A model generated the notes under the pieces. That model did not search any database. It was not told the origin of the DNA and saw nothing but the letters and a program-made list of their open reading frames with translations. A stretch of 64,000 nucleotides of DNA from Fratercula arctica (lineage: Eukaryota > Chordata > Aves > Charadriiformes > Alcidae). Location of the stretch: the NCBI GenBank assembly GCA_947846985.1, contig CANTUZ010000002.1, forward strand, positions 134,749,889 through 134,813,888, written 5' to 3'. This document shows positions 24,797 to 36,709 of the stretch, piece after piece; position 1 is the first letter of the stretch, and every line of letters starts with the position of its first letter. The position numbers were made by a program, and so were the translations under genes.

Positions 24797-25496
24797 GCTG
24801 CCCATGCACAAATATATGCTGGGGGCCACCCATCCGGAAAGCAACTTGACAGAAGGGGCCCTGGGGCTCATGGTAGCCATCAGGTTGAACATGAGCCAGC
24901 AATGTGGCCTTGCAGCAAAGAAAGCTAATGGTATCCTGGGCTGCATTAGACAAAGTACTGCCAGCAGACTGTGGGAGGTGATCGTTTCCCTCTACTCATC
25001 CCTGGTGAGGCCATACCTGCAGTATTGTGTCCAATTCTGGGTTCCCTGGCACAACAGAGACATGAACATACTGGAGAGAGTCCAATGAAGGACCATGAAG
25101 ATGACAAAGGCACTGGAGCATCTCTACCATGAGGAGAAGCTGGGAGAAGCCTGGAGAAAAGGTGGCTTGGGGACGACCTCATCAATATTTATACATACCT
25201 GAAGGGAAGGTGCAAAGAAGGGTGACAGGACCAGAGGCAATGGGCACAAACTGAAATACAGGAGGTTCTTTCTGTACATCAGGAAACATTTTTTTTTATT
25301 GAGAGACTGACTGAGCACTGGCACAGGTTTTCCAGAGTGGTTGTGGAGTCTCCATCCCTGGAGATATTCAAAAGCCATCTGGACAACATCCTGTGCAACT
25401 AGCTCTAGGTGGCCCTGCTTGAGCAGGGAGGATGGGACCAGATGACATTCAAAGGTCCCTTCCAACCTCAACCATCCAGTGATTCTGCGATTCTGT
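24797..25496 (+). mobile_element. CR1 LINE 3' fragment, plus strand
   Basis: Reading begins within the end of the ORF2 RT thumb region (LNMSQQCGLAAKKANGILGCI, then SLYSSLVRPYLQYCVQFW and NILERVQ, about 24880-25088). It continues through a frameshifted C-terminus (about 25100-25390) and a 3' UTR containing aaaggtcccttccaacctc, ending in gattctgcgattctgt. It is 5'-truncated. ORF2 is broken just after NILERVQ by a tga at 25086 and later by frame changes and a T8 run near 25290. It is older or more decayed than the copy at 45605. Confidence 0.93.
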
Positions 25497-25805
25497 ACAG
25501 CAAAGAGTGATATCAGAGAAAGGGACATCTGGGCAGCGCCCTGAGTCCCCATCCCCACAGCCCTGTTTGCCATCCCGGGGCTGTGTCTGACCATGGTTCC
25601 GCTCACCAGGACTGATTCTGACCCTCACCTGCAGGCCGACATCCCAGCCCAGCCTCACCCTGTCCCTGCCCCAAGGAGGTGCCTGATGCACAGGGTTGGG
25701 GCTGCCACCAGTGCCCTCCAGCTGCTCTGTTCCCGGCTGGGTGGTGGGACAGACTCTGGCTGGCAGGCCCAGCTCTGTCTTCTGGATGGTCACCTGTGAG
25801 TTAGC
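25497..25805. repeat. GC-rich patch, possible LTR fragment
   Basis: Directly after the CR1 terminus the sequence becomes markedly GC-rich for about 300 bp (ctgaccctcacctgcagg, cagctctgtcttctgg, gtcacctgtgagttagcag), then drops back to AT-rich DNA at about 25806. The repeated ctgaccct/ctctg vocabulary resembles the patch at 61060-61450 and pyrimidine-rich avian LTRs. I cannot name the family. ORFs on both strands here overlap each other and reflect GC content. Confidence 0.35.
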
Positions 25806-28800
25806 AGCTCACCACAGAGAATCAGAATCTGTACCTCAAAATTTTTGATCCTCTATTATATAAATAATACATTTATTCTTATACAACATAATGTTCAATA
25901 TCAGTAAGCCATTGCCTCCACTTCTACATGCAAACATGGTTAGGGCAGAATTTAGATTTTGACGAGCTAGCTTGTCCTAGAAGACTTGTGAAAAGCTGAG
26001 AGTCCTCAAACTTTTATCCAGCTCAAATTGCATCTGTACTTTTGCGTTCTGAGTGATAAATCTGCTTGTTTCAAAATTTGAATGTACTAAATCACTTTGA
26101 CTGTCCTACACTTCCTAATGCTTGCTCATCCACCAAAGGAAAAATACCGTGATTAATATTCCCTACCTGTGAAACAGATTTTTCTGTTCAGGTGGTTATG
26201 GAAAAGAGAAAGCAGATGAATCACAGTACATGTAGTTGGTGTTTGAGAATTTGAAAGTCTCTCTGAAACCATATGATAGAAGGCAATTTCCTTGGAGAAG
26301 AGATGGATCATAACTATTTTCTTAGTTGAAGTTTATGGCAGAATTCAAATAAGACATGATGATCCTGATTGAATTACTCATTTTATCCAAATGTCATTAT
26401 TCCTTTTTGCATTTTAATGAAACAGTAAACTCTATATTTTCTATGAATTTGTACAGTTCATACCACAATGTATGGCACATAGCAGAGATGAGGGCTCCAG
26501 ATACTAGAGCAAAGACAATAAAATAAAATAAATGTTTGCTGTTAAAGTAGAGTAAGCAGAACCTGGATTTAAGTTTGTCTCTTCAACACTTCTTATTCTT
26601 TCAAGACAGTACAATTCAGACGTTTCTGAAAACAAGACAAATAAAATGAAAAATTATATTAGGCAACATCAGTCCTAATTTTATATATTGTCATGGCTAA
26701 CAATTATTAATATATAAACTAAGGCAAATGTTATGTTTTAACATTGATGAACATGCAACACTAAATTCTGTGGCTAAAGGAGCTCCCTTTGGGGAGACGG
26801 GGATGAGATTTAAACTAAAGTACTCAAGTTTCAATTAAATGGCTTCATGTGTGTTGGCAAAATAATATTCCTGTCCTTCATGCAGACAGAAATTTTGTTA
26901 GCAAATTCAGACTAAAGAGGTAACTACCTTAATCATACTGCAGCATTTCCTTCAGTGGTGCTATTAAGTTGAACCTTACTCCATCCCCTGGTGTTAACCA
27001 AATATGTAGAAAGTTAAAAACTTTGCAGCCTTTAGAGCTTCATTAAATCCAGACAGTAGGTTCAAGCATTATGAAGATAGATGGACACCCAGAAGTGAGA
27101 TTACATAGACCATATTTTTGTAGGAAATCAATATGAAACCAGCAAATTCAGGCTTCTATGAATGAGACACCAGGCATCCTTTGAAAGTAGAGTGTCTGGC
27201 TAATAATATACTTCAGTGTTTCTGTCATAGTACTGGGGAGTCATATCTACAGACATTATTCTAGATATAGTCTCATTGATGGCAGAAACAGAAGGTCTAG
27301 CATTTTCCCGGTCTATAATGATGCTTCTTATTATGAATGCATTTTCTCAAATTGCATAATTTTTGGTGGAGCTGGATCACATTGTAAATGTAGGTTTTAT
27401 ATCTGTTAATGCCTTACAGATTGCATCTATATTTCTACCTCTCATGTTTTTTGTTTTTTTTTTTGTGTTTTGTTTTTCTCCTTACTCCATAGCTGAATTT
27501 AACATAGTAATATTCCAAAGCATATTAACTCGTGTTTCTTTTTCAGAATGAATCTCATTTTAGTGACGCTCATAGTGCTGATCATTGGAAAAACCTCTGA
27601 TTCTTTAGCATATGAAATAGAATGAACATGTTTTAAAATGTTAGCTATAACTGAACAGAACACGTTTTATATAAAACCAAAGTAACTTTTCAAGTGGGAT
27701 TCTGTGAAGCTGTGACTATACCAGCTTTATTAAAGTGCAGTTATATAACATCTGTTTCATTCCTTTAACCCAGTATTACTCTACTTTATCTCTGTCTTGG
27801 GTTCAGGAATCTTTATAGGATACATTGAAATGGCTGTGCTACCTTTGTGGGAAAAGTGACATTAATATGTAAAGACACATAGCAGACAATAAATAAGTAA
27901 ATTATGAGCTAAGTTACTATATTGTTTGGATAAGAAAGAATGTTAGATGCAATCTCCCAAGTGGAGAAACTTTCTAAACACATCATTTGTTGTAGAAATG
28001 AAAATAGGTTATAGTCTCTCCAGTGTTCTTTGTTAATCATAAGAAATATGCAGAGAGAGGAACTCACTTTACCTCTCCAGTGCCTTTTGCATGTACCACT
28101 TGCTTTTGGATAATTGGCAGCTATAGATGCCTCTAAGACTACACGATGATATATTTTTCATGGTATTCTCTCCTTCTTCACTTTCTCTATGCCACATTTA
28201 TGTTTAAGATATTTTTCATATTGTTATAGCAAATTAAAGTCTGCTTAAAGATCGACTTTTCTTGAAGACCGGTTTTATTGTGCAATCAAATTTCCACATT
28301 AATACAAATGCCATGCAATCCAAGGATGCTCTTCTTTTCTTTTTTTTTCCTTCTTTCTTTTTTCCTGCGTGCCTATGGTTCATCACTGCAGAACTTTCCA
28401 AAGGGGAAGGAGAAACTTGAGTCTCACCCTTTCACCTTTGTGACTTCTCTTGTTCTTACAGAAGAAAGCAATTTTATTTGAAAGTTATGCTACACTGGAA
28501 AAGTACAGAACTAAAGAATGACAAAGAAAACAATTTATCCTGTAGTTCTAAGTGTGTCCTTGAAACTGTTTGCCACAAAAACAAAGCAATGTTTTATGTT
28601 CATACCAACTGCATTAAGACATCTCATAGGAGCACTAAGGAAAGAAAATTTACTATATGTGAAATGAACTCCCATATAAAAGTGTTGAAAGCCACGTGAA
28701 GTGATTCTGAATGTTTTATTTTTTAAAAGAAAACTTATCCTCATGTACCTGGATTTCAACATCCTCCCCCTCACCTTCCTCATCTCCCCTTCACCTCTTA

Positions 28801-29667
28801 ACAGGGTGAATTCACTAAATGAAGAAAATGTGAGTGTTCACACAGCTACTGTAGCAGAACAAAAAAGTTGTGATTCCCCAAATTCTACATGTTTTATCAT
28901 GTATTTTTATGAGATTTTGTTTTTTAACCAGTCATGCATTATTTATTATTTCCCATCCACTATTCATTATTATCTTATTAAAATTTTTAGTCTTCATATT
29001 AGGGAGCAGAAACAATAAATAAAAAATGCATGTGGGAATCAGAATTCATGTCTGACTGATTAATGAATAATGAAGGAAGAAGGCATTCTAAAAATCAGTT
29101 AAAGAACATTCATAAAATTAATGCCTTTCTTCTCTGAAAATCTCCCTTTCATCAAACCAAAATTACCATTTAACTAATTTGATAACCAGAAGGGAAGGAT
29201 ATTTGTAATAGATACCTTAAACAACTTCACATTGTACAGAATGTAAATAATGTAATACTACATTACATTATTTGTAGAACCACATAAAAAGTTCTGAAAT
29301 TCCTCTAGGAATTATATCATTTATTTTTAGTGTGGCCTGTCCCTTCTGAACCTTCAAATCAGCCAATCTCAGACCCCTGCAGGGGCAATATCACTCATAC
29401 ATATAGCCTGTTATTTGTACATTCCTCAGATCTAATTGTTTATTAATCGTACTGTTTGATGAGGGTGAAAGGAAATGTAATCAGCTCAATACCTCATGCA
29501 GTATATGTCAATACTTTCTGCAACTATATAATAAAATAAAATCACTGGAAAACTGTTCCTAACCTGTTCCTAGAATTTAAACTGCTTACTAACTAGTCAA
29601 TTAAATGCCATATCTCTATACAGAAAATATAAAGAATAAAATATTCCTAGCTGAAAACTCTTTCACA
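25806..29667. other. Unique AT-rich non-coding DNA
   Basis: I see no gene and no recognisable repeat. The stretch has long A+T runs and a T/C-rich run at 28330-28365. The 105-codon ORF at 28701-29018 is AT-rich, hydrophobic and unlike any family I know. Confidence 0.65.
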
Positions 29668-29684
29668 GGCAGGGACACCTCCCA

Positions 29685-30428
29685 CTAGACCAGGTTACTC
29701 AAAGCCCCGTCCAGCCTGGCCTTGAACACTTCCAGGGGTGGGGCATCAACAACTTCTGTGGGCAACCTCTTCCAGTGTCTCACCACCCTTATAGTGAAAA
29801 ATTTCTCCCTAACAGCTAATCTAAATCTCCCCTCTTTCAGTTTAAAACCATTACCCCTTGTCCTATCGCTACAGTCCCTGATAAAGAGTCCCTCCCCACC
29901 TTTTCTGTAGGCCCCCTTTAAGTACTGGAAGATTGCAATAAGATGTCCCTGGAGCCTCCTCTTCTCCAGGCAGAACAACCTCAACTCTCTCAGCCTGTCC
30001 TCATAGGAGAGGTGCTCCAGCCCTCTGATCATCTTTGTGGCCTTCCTCTGGACTTGCCAGGAAGGACAGGTCCACGTCCTTCTTATGTTGGCCAGGCTTC
30101 TTTTGATGCAGCCCAGGATGTGGTTGGCTTTCTGGGCTGCAAGCACACATTCCTGGCTCATGTTGAGCTTCTCATCAACCACCACTCCCAAGTCCTTCTC
30201 CTCAGGGCTGCTGACATGTTTCTCCCTTAGAATAAACCAATTAAGAAGTTGTAGAATAAACAAAACCATGATTTCTACCAGTACAGAAACACACTGCAAT
30301 CCACGAGACACAGCTAAAAATGACACTACCAAACAGTGACTGAGTAACAGTAAGTAGGATTGCTTCTCAATAAGCATCCCTAAGCATGTCTTGAGAGTGA
30401 CATGATAATGAACTATATAATGATGCAT
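29685..30428 (-). pseudogene. Chimeric 247-codon CR1 ORF
   Basis: This is the longest uninterrupted frame in the window. About the first 65 codons come from the non-CR1 insert. The rest is the CR1 ORF2 C-terminal region: NMSQECVLAAQKANHILGCI, KATKMIRGLEHLSYEDRL, LEKRRLQGHLIAIFQYLKG, ending FKARLDGALSNLV. The frame survives both the insert junction and an internal deletion. It lacks the RT domain, so it has no retrotransposition activity. I take it as a fortuitous fusion, not a host gene; no promoter or splice evidence is visible. Confidence 0.6.
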
Positions 30429-30477
30429 AATTCTCTACAGTCTGTATTAATGGTAGTCTTTTTTCTTCCCATGAAGG
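30231..30477. other. Non-CR1 insert inside CR1
   Basis: This 247-bp AT-rich block lies between CR1 bases that would normally be about 70 bp apart. It starts aataaaccaatt and ends cccatgaaggt. I see no terminal repeats, TG...CA ends or target duplication. It may be an insertion with deletion, or filler from a break repair. Confidence 0.6.
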
Positions 30478-31385
30478 TTGAACTTCATGAAGTTTGCATG
30501 GGCCCACCTCTCAAGCCTGTCCAGGTCCCTCTGGATGGCATCCCATCACTCCAGCATGTCGACTACACCACACAGCTCGGTTTCGTCAGCAAACTTGCTG
30601 AGAGTGCACTCAGTCCCACTGTCCATGTCACCAACAAAGATATTAAACAGCATCGGTCCCAGTACTGAGCCCCGAGGGACGTCACTCATCACTGGTTGCC
30701 TCTTGGACATCAAGCCATTGGCTGCAACACTTTGAGTGTGACCATGCAGCCAATTCCTTATCCACCGAGTGATCCATCCATCTAATCCATGTCTCTCCAA
30801 TTTAGAGAGAAGGATGTCATGTGGGGCAGTGTCAAATACCTTGCACAAGTCCAGGTAGATGATGTCAGTTGCTCTTCCCTTATCCAACAATGGTGTAACC
30901 CCATTGTAGAAGGCCACCAAATTTGTCAGACATGATTTGCCCTTAGTGAAGTCGTGTTGGCTGTCATTGATCACCTCCTTATTTTCCATATGCTTAGGAT
31001 GATTTCCAGGCTCTGTGATCTTGCCAAGCACAGAGGTGAGACTGACTGGCCTGTAGTTTCCTGGGTCTTCCTTTTTTCCCTTTTTAAAAGTGGGGGTTAT
31101 GTTTACCCTTTTCCAGACAGTGGGAACTTCATCGGACTACCATGACTTCTCAAATGTGATGGAGAGTGTCTTAGCAACTTCATCTGCCAGTTCCCTCCGG
31201 GCCCACGGATGCGTCTCATCATGTCCCATGGACTTATGCAGCTTCAGGTTCCTTAGATGTTCTCAAACCTGATCTTCTCCTTTAGCTTTCCTAACCTGAT
31301 CGGACAATTTCTCTGTATTCCTCCCGGGCTACCTGTCCTTGCTTCCACCCTGTGTAGGCTTCCTTTTTCTGTTTAAGTTTTTATC

Positions 31386-31761
31386 TGCAACATTGGCCAA
31401 GAAACTGATTTCCTGAATGAGTTTGTTTTGAATGTATTAGAATGTCTCTTTGCAATATTTAAACCTATGGAGTGGCTGCAAATATTTGAAAGTCAAGATC
31501 ATGCTTGTTAGAGTTGCTCAGACAATTCACCTGGGGACACAGATGATCTCTATGCAAGCTTAACTGTCTGTCTACATGAAGTACGTTGAAACCAAGGCTG
31601 TGGTTTGCTTCTATTCTTTTGACAGACAGATCTGTAGACTGGTTCAGCATCTGTATTTGTAGCTAGTAAAACAACAGTTAGTGACTCAAATGTTTTTGTG
31701 AGAGAAAGCAAAAACTTCCCTGGAAATTGGGTTGCAAGCATCTAGAACCAAACTAGCTTAA
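31386..31761. other. AT-rich DNA between CR1 and the 98-codon ORF
   Basis: I see no recognisable element. If the ORF downstream is part of a DNA-transposon relic, its earlier domains should lie here, but all three plus frames contain stops and no DDE motif is apparent. Confidence 0.5.
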
Positions 31762-32085
31762 ACGTCTGCCAACATATCCAAGCGTAACATGTCAATTGAA
31801 AAGATACTATTGGCTGCACGAGCTTGGAGATCTGCTGTGATAAAAGTGAACCTACCTCTTATTTACCATAAAGAATTTACCACAGTGAATTATTGTGACT
31901 TTTTGGGTTCCAGTAATTGTTGCAGTCAGCTGGATTGCTTCCAACTGGATGGAGGTGACTTGCAAGCACAGATATCCAGGCCAGAAGAACCTCTTTTAGG
32001 CTTTTCACCCCAAACACAGTTTGGTGATGATATTACTGACCCTTTTCCACTGGCATTAAAAGAGGATTATAGGAAGCGAAAATGA
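31762..32085 (+). pseudogene. 98-codon ORF, unassigned; possible Tigger/pogo-like transposase relic
   Basis: The frame is open from 31762, with the first ATG at 31789 and a TGA at 32083. The translation has normal complexity: MSIEKILLAARAWRSAV, then TTVNYCDFLGSS, then an acidic, proline-containing tail (SRPEEPLLGF, QFGDDITDPFPLAL) ending EDYRKRK. The pattern of an Ala-rich helix plus AW, then T..N-C-F, then an acidic tail loosely recalls the region after the DDE domain in Tigger/pogo transposases. That is inference from pattern only. No catalytic domain, inverted repeats or upstream exon is visible. It could also be a host retrocopy or chance. Confidence 0.25.
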
Positions 32086-35000
32086 TGACATGTAGCTAAA
32101 AAGAACTTCAACGTGTTAATGCTCAGGGACAACACAGAAAATAATTTGGAGAGACTATGATGTTTCTATAGAAGATTATCTGTAACTCCCCCTTGCTAAC
32201 TCATTTTAGCACCACCAATTTAGATCTCTTCACAGCCATTTGATGGCTACAAGTCTACGTAAACTCATTTTCTTTGTTGATATTTTCACTGTGGGCAAAA
32301 GTTATTTGCAGAGGAGGTGAGCAAAGGATATACATTTAAGAATCAATTATCTTCCTATGCAAATGGTTAGCTGGTCAATTAAATTGATGAATACTTTTTG
32401 CTGTCTGAGAGAACACTCATTTTCCTAGTTAGAAATTTTCAGTAAAATCCAGCATATCGTTATGATACTGTTAAATCAAATTGGATAACAGTAAAACAAC
32501 TATTTATTTACATTATGAATATCATAATAAAGAAAATAGCTCTACCACAAACAATTTTGAAAGATTCTGGGCATGTTTAAAACTTTTATTAGGATAAATT
32601 ATTTTTTATAGAAGGTTTCTAAAAAAATTATGCACTTAGTTTAATTAAAATTACACCTTCTTACTACCTCTTGAGAATTAGAGAAATTATGAAACCTCTT
32701 CACTACATTACTTTGTAATGCCTACCATAAATTATTTTTCATTAAAATATTGAAAATTAGTTCCTGGAATATTCATGTGTAACCCTACTCAGCCTATTGA
32801 ACTAGATCTGAAATCTCCCATTGTGTAACAAAATTCTCTTAGCATAAAATTTTGCATTTTGATTACTCTTTATTTTAATTATGGCTATATTTCAGAAAAA
32901 TGAACTAAAGCCAGGTAGCAGACTATGAATAAAAGAAAGGTAACAAATTATCACAGAGGATTATACCTCAAGTTGTTATGAAGTCACCTTTGCAAATGAT
33001 TGTCTTATTTTTGTGATTCCAAAACCCTTTCTTAACTTCTCATTCTAGTAAAGTAAGTGGAGTATTTTTGGTTAGAATAATGAATTTTATGGTTACACAT
33101 TTTCTTGTAAACATCCTATTTGTCGCACATTTACAACTTCAGAAAAAAAATAACAGTGATATAAAGATAACAAGAAATACCAATACAAATTAAAACACCT
33201 AAATATTGCAGCTGGGAAAATGGATTAGAACAACATAGAACGTGTAGCTAATGTTTTTTCCGAATTCTGAGCAAGAGGATCCTCTCCTGTATGTGGTACC
33301 CAGGAAGCACACAGATGGTCTAACTGCTGTCATGAACCCAGTCATCTGAAAAATTTCATATTTTCTTTCTCCCTGTTCTTTGATAGTAGTACTTGTTTGA
33401 AGATCACAGCTAAATCTCTAAAGAGGAATTCTCTTGTAATCTGGTGTTGCTATGCAGTTTAGCATACCCTAAAAAGAACTGCACTTCAGAGAGTTGTAGA
33501 CTGAGAGTGGAGATGGCGGGACATGGCAAAGATTCATTTGGGCCCAGAAATGTTTTTTCTAAAAGTAAAGAAGCTGAAGAGCTTAATTTCAAAGTTTATT
33601 AAGAGATAAATATAAATATAGTTGTCAACCTATCCAGCACCTATCCTTATTCATCCTTCAGTGATTCAAACACACAGCTTCACTTTTCTAAACTCTGTTG
33701 ATGCTTTTGGGAGTGATACACCTGGTTAGACATCTACTGATGGCTATTCTATGCTTTTACTAGGGATTCAATATAAAAGCAAAAAATTTAAAACATTTTC
33801 TGTATCTTTAGGATATTCCACAATGAATTCACATCTCCAGTGTTTTTCTTTTGCATTACCATAGTAGAAACACGTACGTGGAGGGCGACCAGGGAAACTG
33901 GGGAAATTTGGCATTGTCACCGAGTTCCCAGAATCTTTGCTGAAGACTAATGTGCTCTCTGAGCAATTACTAGTGATTTTGAATATGTGATCATAAAAGC
34001 ATAGCAGTGGAGGAAGGGGAGAGGAGGAAGAAACTGTTTTATACCAGTTAGGCGCTTAATTTAGGTATGATGCAGAGTGCTGAAAACTTACAGTTTACAG
34101 GTAATATAGCTACTGTGGCATGTGTGCATTCCTCTGTGGTACACAGCAATCACATTCCCTGCGTCATCTCATATTTCTGTACTTTCCCTAATCCAGTGCT
34201 GTGGCTCAGCATAATCCAAGATTCAGTAAACTTCATGTAGGTTAAGTCTCTGTGCCTGCTCAATGTGAGGATAAGATCGTAAATATGTTGAACGGTAATT
34301 ATAAGTAAAGTTTGCTGATAGTAACTACATTGCTCAACACAAGATAACAGCAAAGGAAAAAAAAGTCATATCCTTAGGTATTTTCTAAATATTTTCAATA
34401 TTCTTTGCAGGAAGTCTTCAAAAAGCACTAAAACATGTATTTGTTAATTCAGGATATAAATTTCAGCAAAAGATGTTGTCTTTTCCTCTTGGCTATTCAG
34501 TTTTTGAGTTGAATATTCTTAGCTATATTCTTAGCAATAATTCTTACCTACCACATAACCTTTTTTTTTTAGTCTTAGATAGTTAGATACTCCTGAGTTA
34601 TTGTTACAGGTCATTAAAATATGTAATATTCTGACATTCATTTATCACCAAGAAACGAGATCAGGAAAAATGCAACATGATTAACCAGCTAGATTTATTT
34701 AGAAATTTTTCCTAAGGCAGAGGAAGGGGAAATCTTAACAACGAGCTTTCTTTCCCATCTTCCCTTGTCTACAGAGAGGAATCAGCTGCCTCAGAAGGAC
34801 GAAAGGGGAGAACAGTTCACAGTACTTCATTTTGATACATATTCTTTCCTCTGACACTGTTGGTTAAGTGATGATAGGCTTAAAATCTTGAATGGACTTT
34901 TGTAACTCCTCAGAGGTGGCACTTAGAAATATCATGGCATTGAAATAAATATATTTATGTATTTTTCAAACCATACACAGTCCTTTACAGGATCCCAGGC

Positions 35001-36709
35001 CTTACAGAGTATCAATATGTCCCATGTAAAATGATGTCAGTCAGTGTCAGTTCCTCTCTGTGTAGGTAAGCAGAAAGGATGTGTGAAATGTGGAGCACAA
35101 GGTCATGTGTGACCTACATGGGAATCTATACCAGAGCCTGGCTCTCCTGGGCACAAAGCATTGACCCCTCATGCCTCAGCATCCTCCATGAGCAAAAGTC
35201 AGGATTGCAATTTTTTTGGAAGCATTGCATCCTACACCTTAATCTTTCTCTCTGTCAGTCAGTGAGAGGGAATGTAAGTCGCATACGTACAGAACCAGTA
35301 CATTTTCACAGTAGGGGCATGACTCAAAGTCATGGACATTTCAAAGTCATGTAGGGCATGGCTTTGCAAATGGCCTGGCACTTTTTCCAGTTTTGTTCAT
35401 ACAATTCTACCAACTCCAAATATAAACGCTGTTCTACTTGTTACATTTATTTTGGAAAAGCTGAAGTGAAAATCCAAGATCGGAGGCAGAATCAGTCATC
35501 CCAAAATTACCATGGCAGCATCTCTTAACATTGCTGGTGTAGAAAGATTACAGACTAAGTGTGGTTAGAAATAGTTACACAGGATTAGACTATGACACCT
35601 GGCTGATACATAGGTGTGTATTTAGATGAGAGACAAAAGAAAATTTGTTCTTTATTTTACGTAGTGTGATCTAATTTCCCTGTTCAGGCATGTTTGCTGC
35701 TGAATATAGATACAAGAGAAGGAAAGCTCCTGAAAGGGTGAAAGCAAAGAGTTTTATGCCAGAGTTCTTCCTGCAGAGTCACTCAGAGAGAGAAAAGGGA
35801 GAGCCCAAGACTTTGCACACCTTATAGAAGCATCTTTAGCTTGTAACCTCATAGGAAAATTTAATTGGAAGACATGTTCCTGACCCAAATGCCAGCTGGT
35901 GCCTGAACACAGGGTGAAATAGCCTTCTCCCTCCCACTGCGTCCTCTGTGATACAACTGGTGGCAGTGAGCTGTGTGGGATGACACCTGCTCCTGGGCTC
36001 TCTCAGTGACAGCCAGACGGAGTCAGAGCTAACAGGGTCCCATTTTTGCCTCTTCAGCAGCCTGTTGTCTTTTGCTGGAATCAACTCTGGAAAGATATAT
36101 TTAAGTAGTGTCAAGCCTGGTATATAATACCAGAAGAATATAACATTTTTAATTTAGAAAGCAAACAACTGGGACACTTCAATGTCACATTAGCCTAAGA
36201 ACTTATTTTACTGCAACAGAAAGTTAAACTTATGTTGTAGGAGGCAGGTGCTTATCCTGTGCTATATTAAACAATTTTCTCTTGTGCTTACATGTCTAAT
36301 TAAAGCTTCCTCTGTGTTCAAGACTGAGTAAACACTATCTTACTTTGGTAACACAACATCCTTTTTGGAACAATAAATGCATACCTGAAGTGAATCTGTT
36401 CACTGCTATTTTGGTACAGGCATTTATCTAGCTGAATGCAGAATTTAGGCTATAATTCAACCTCCTAAAGGGCTTTCGTTAGAGCAAATAAGAGTGTCAT
36501 AGTGTAGACAGATATAGACTGTATCTGAAGGAAAGTATTTGAGAGACAGAAATATCTTTTTCATTATGGCTAACTCTCTCCTCTATAGAATATATATTTA
36601 TCACTAAAGTTGCAGATGAGAACACATTAATTTTAATACTTTTCAAAAGTGAACGATAACCATATTAAAATATAACCAAATATTATGGATATCAACTTTA
36701 TTAAATATA
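32086..36709. other. Unique AT-rich non-coding DNA
   Basis: No gene or repeat is recognisable. Several A+T-rich stretches (32340-33260) show no coding signature. A slightly GC-richer patch at 35880-36080 carries a 92-codon minus-strand ORF that I do not recognise. Confidence 0.65.

Larger units (their letters stand above)
29668..31385 (-). mobile_element. Longest CR1 LINE copy: RT part plus ORF2 C-terminus, with insert
   Basis: On the minus strand, from 31385 downward, the copy carries part of the CR1 RT. Positions 31031-30546 encode DSQHDFTKGKSCLTNLV, YLDLCKVFDTAPHDILLSKL and PRGSVLGPMLFNIF. The catalytic box, usually FADD, reads FADE at 30593-30582. After a 247-bp non-CR1 insert (30231-30477), CR1 resumes with HVSSPEEKDLGVVVDEKLN and runs to the ORF2 stop at 29685. 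About 35 codons of the thumb region are missing near 30056-30110, in frame. Unusually the 3' terminus (ATTCTATG repeats) is absent, although CR1 normally loses its 5' end. The RT is inactive. Confidence 0.93.

Noticed and set aside
25124..25793. 160- and 114-codon minus-strand ORFs
   Set aside because: They are antisense to the plus-strand CR1 and the adjacent GC-rich patch; their translations are not coherent proteins.
35880..35910. tggtgcctgaacacaggg, reminiscent of a retroviral primer-binding site
   Set aside because: It has several mismatches to any tRNA 3' end, no LTR ends just before it and no retroviral sequence follows.
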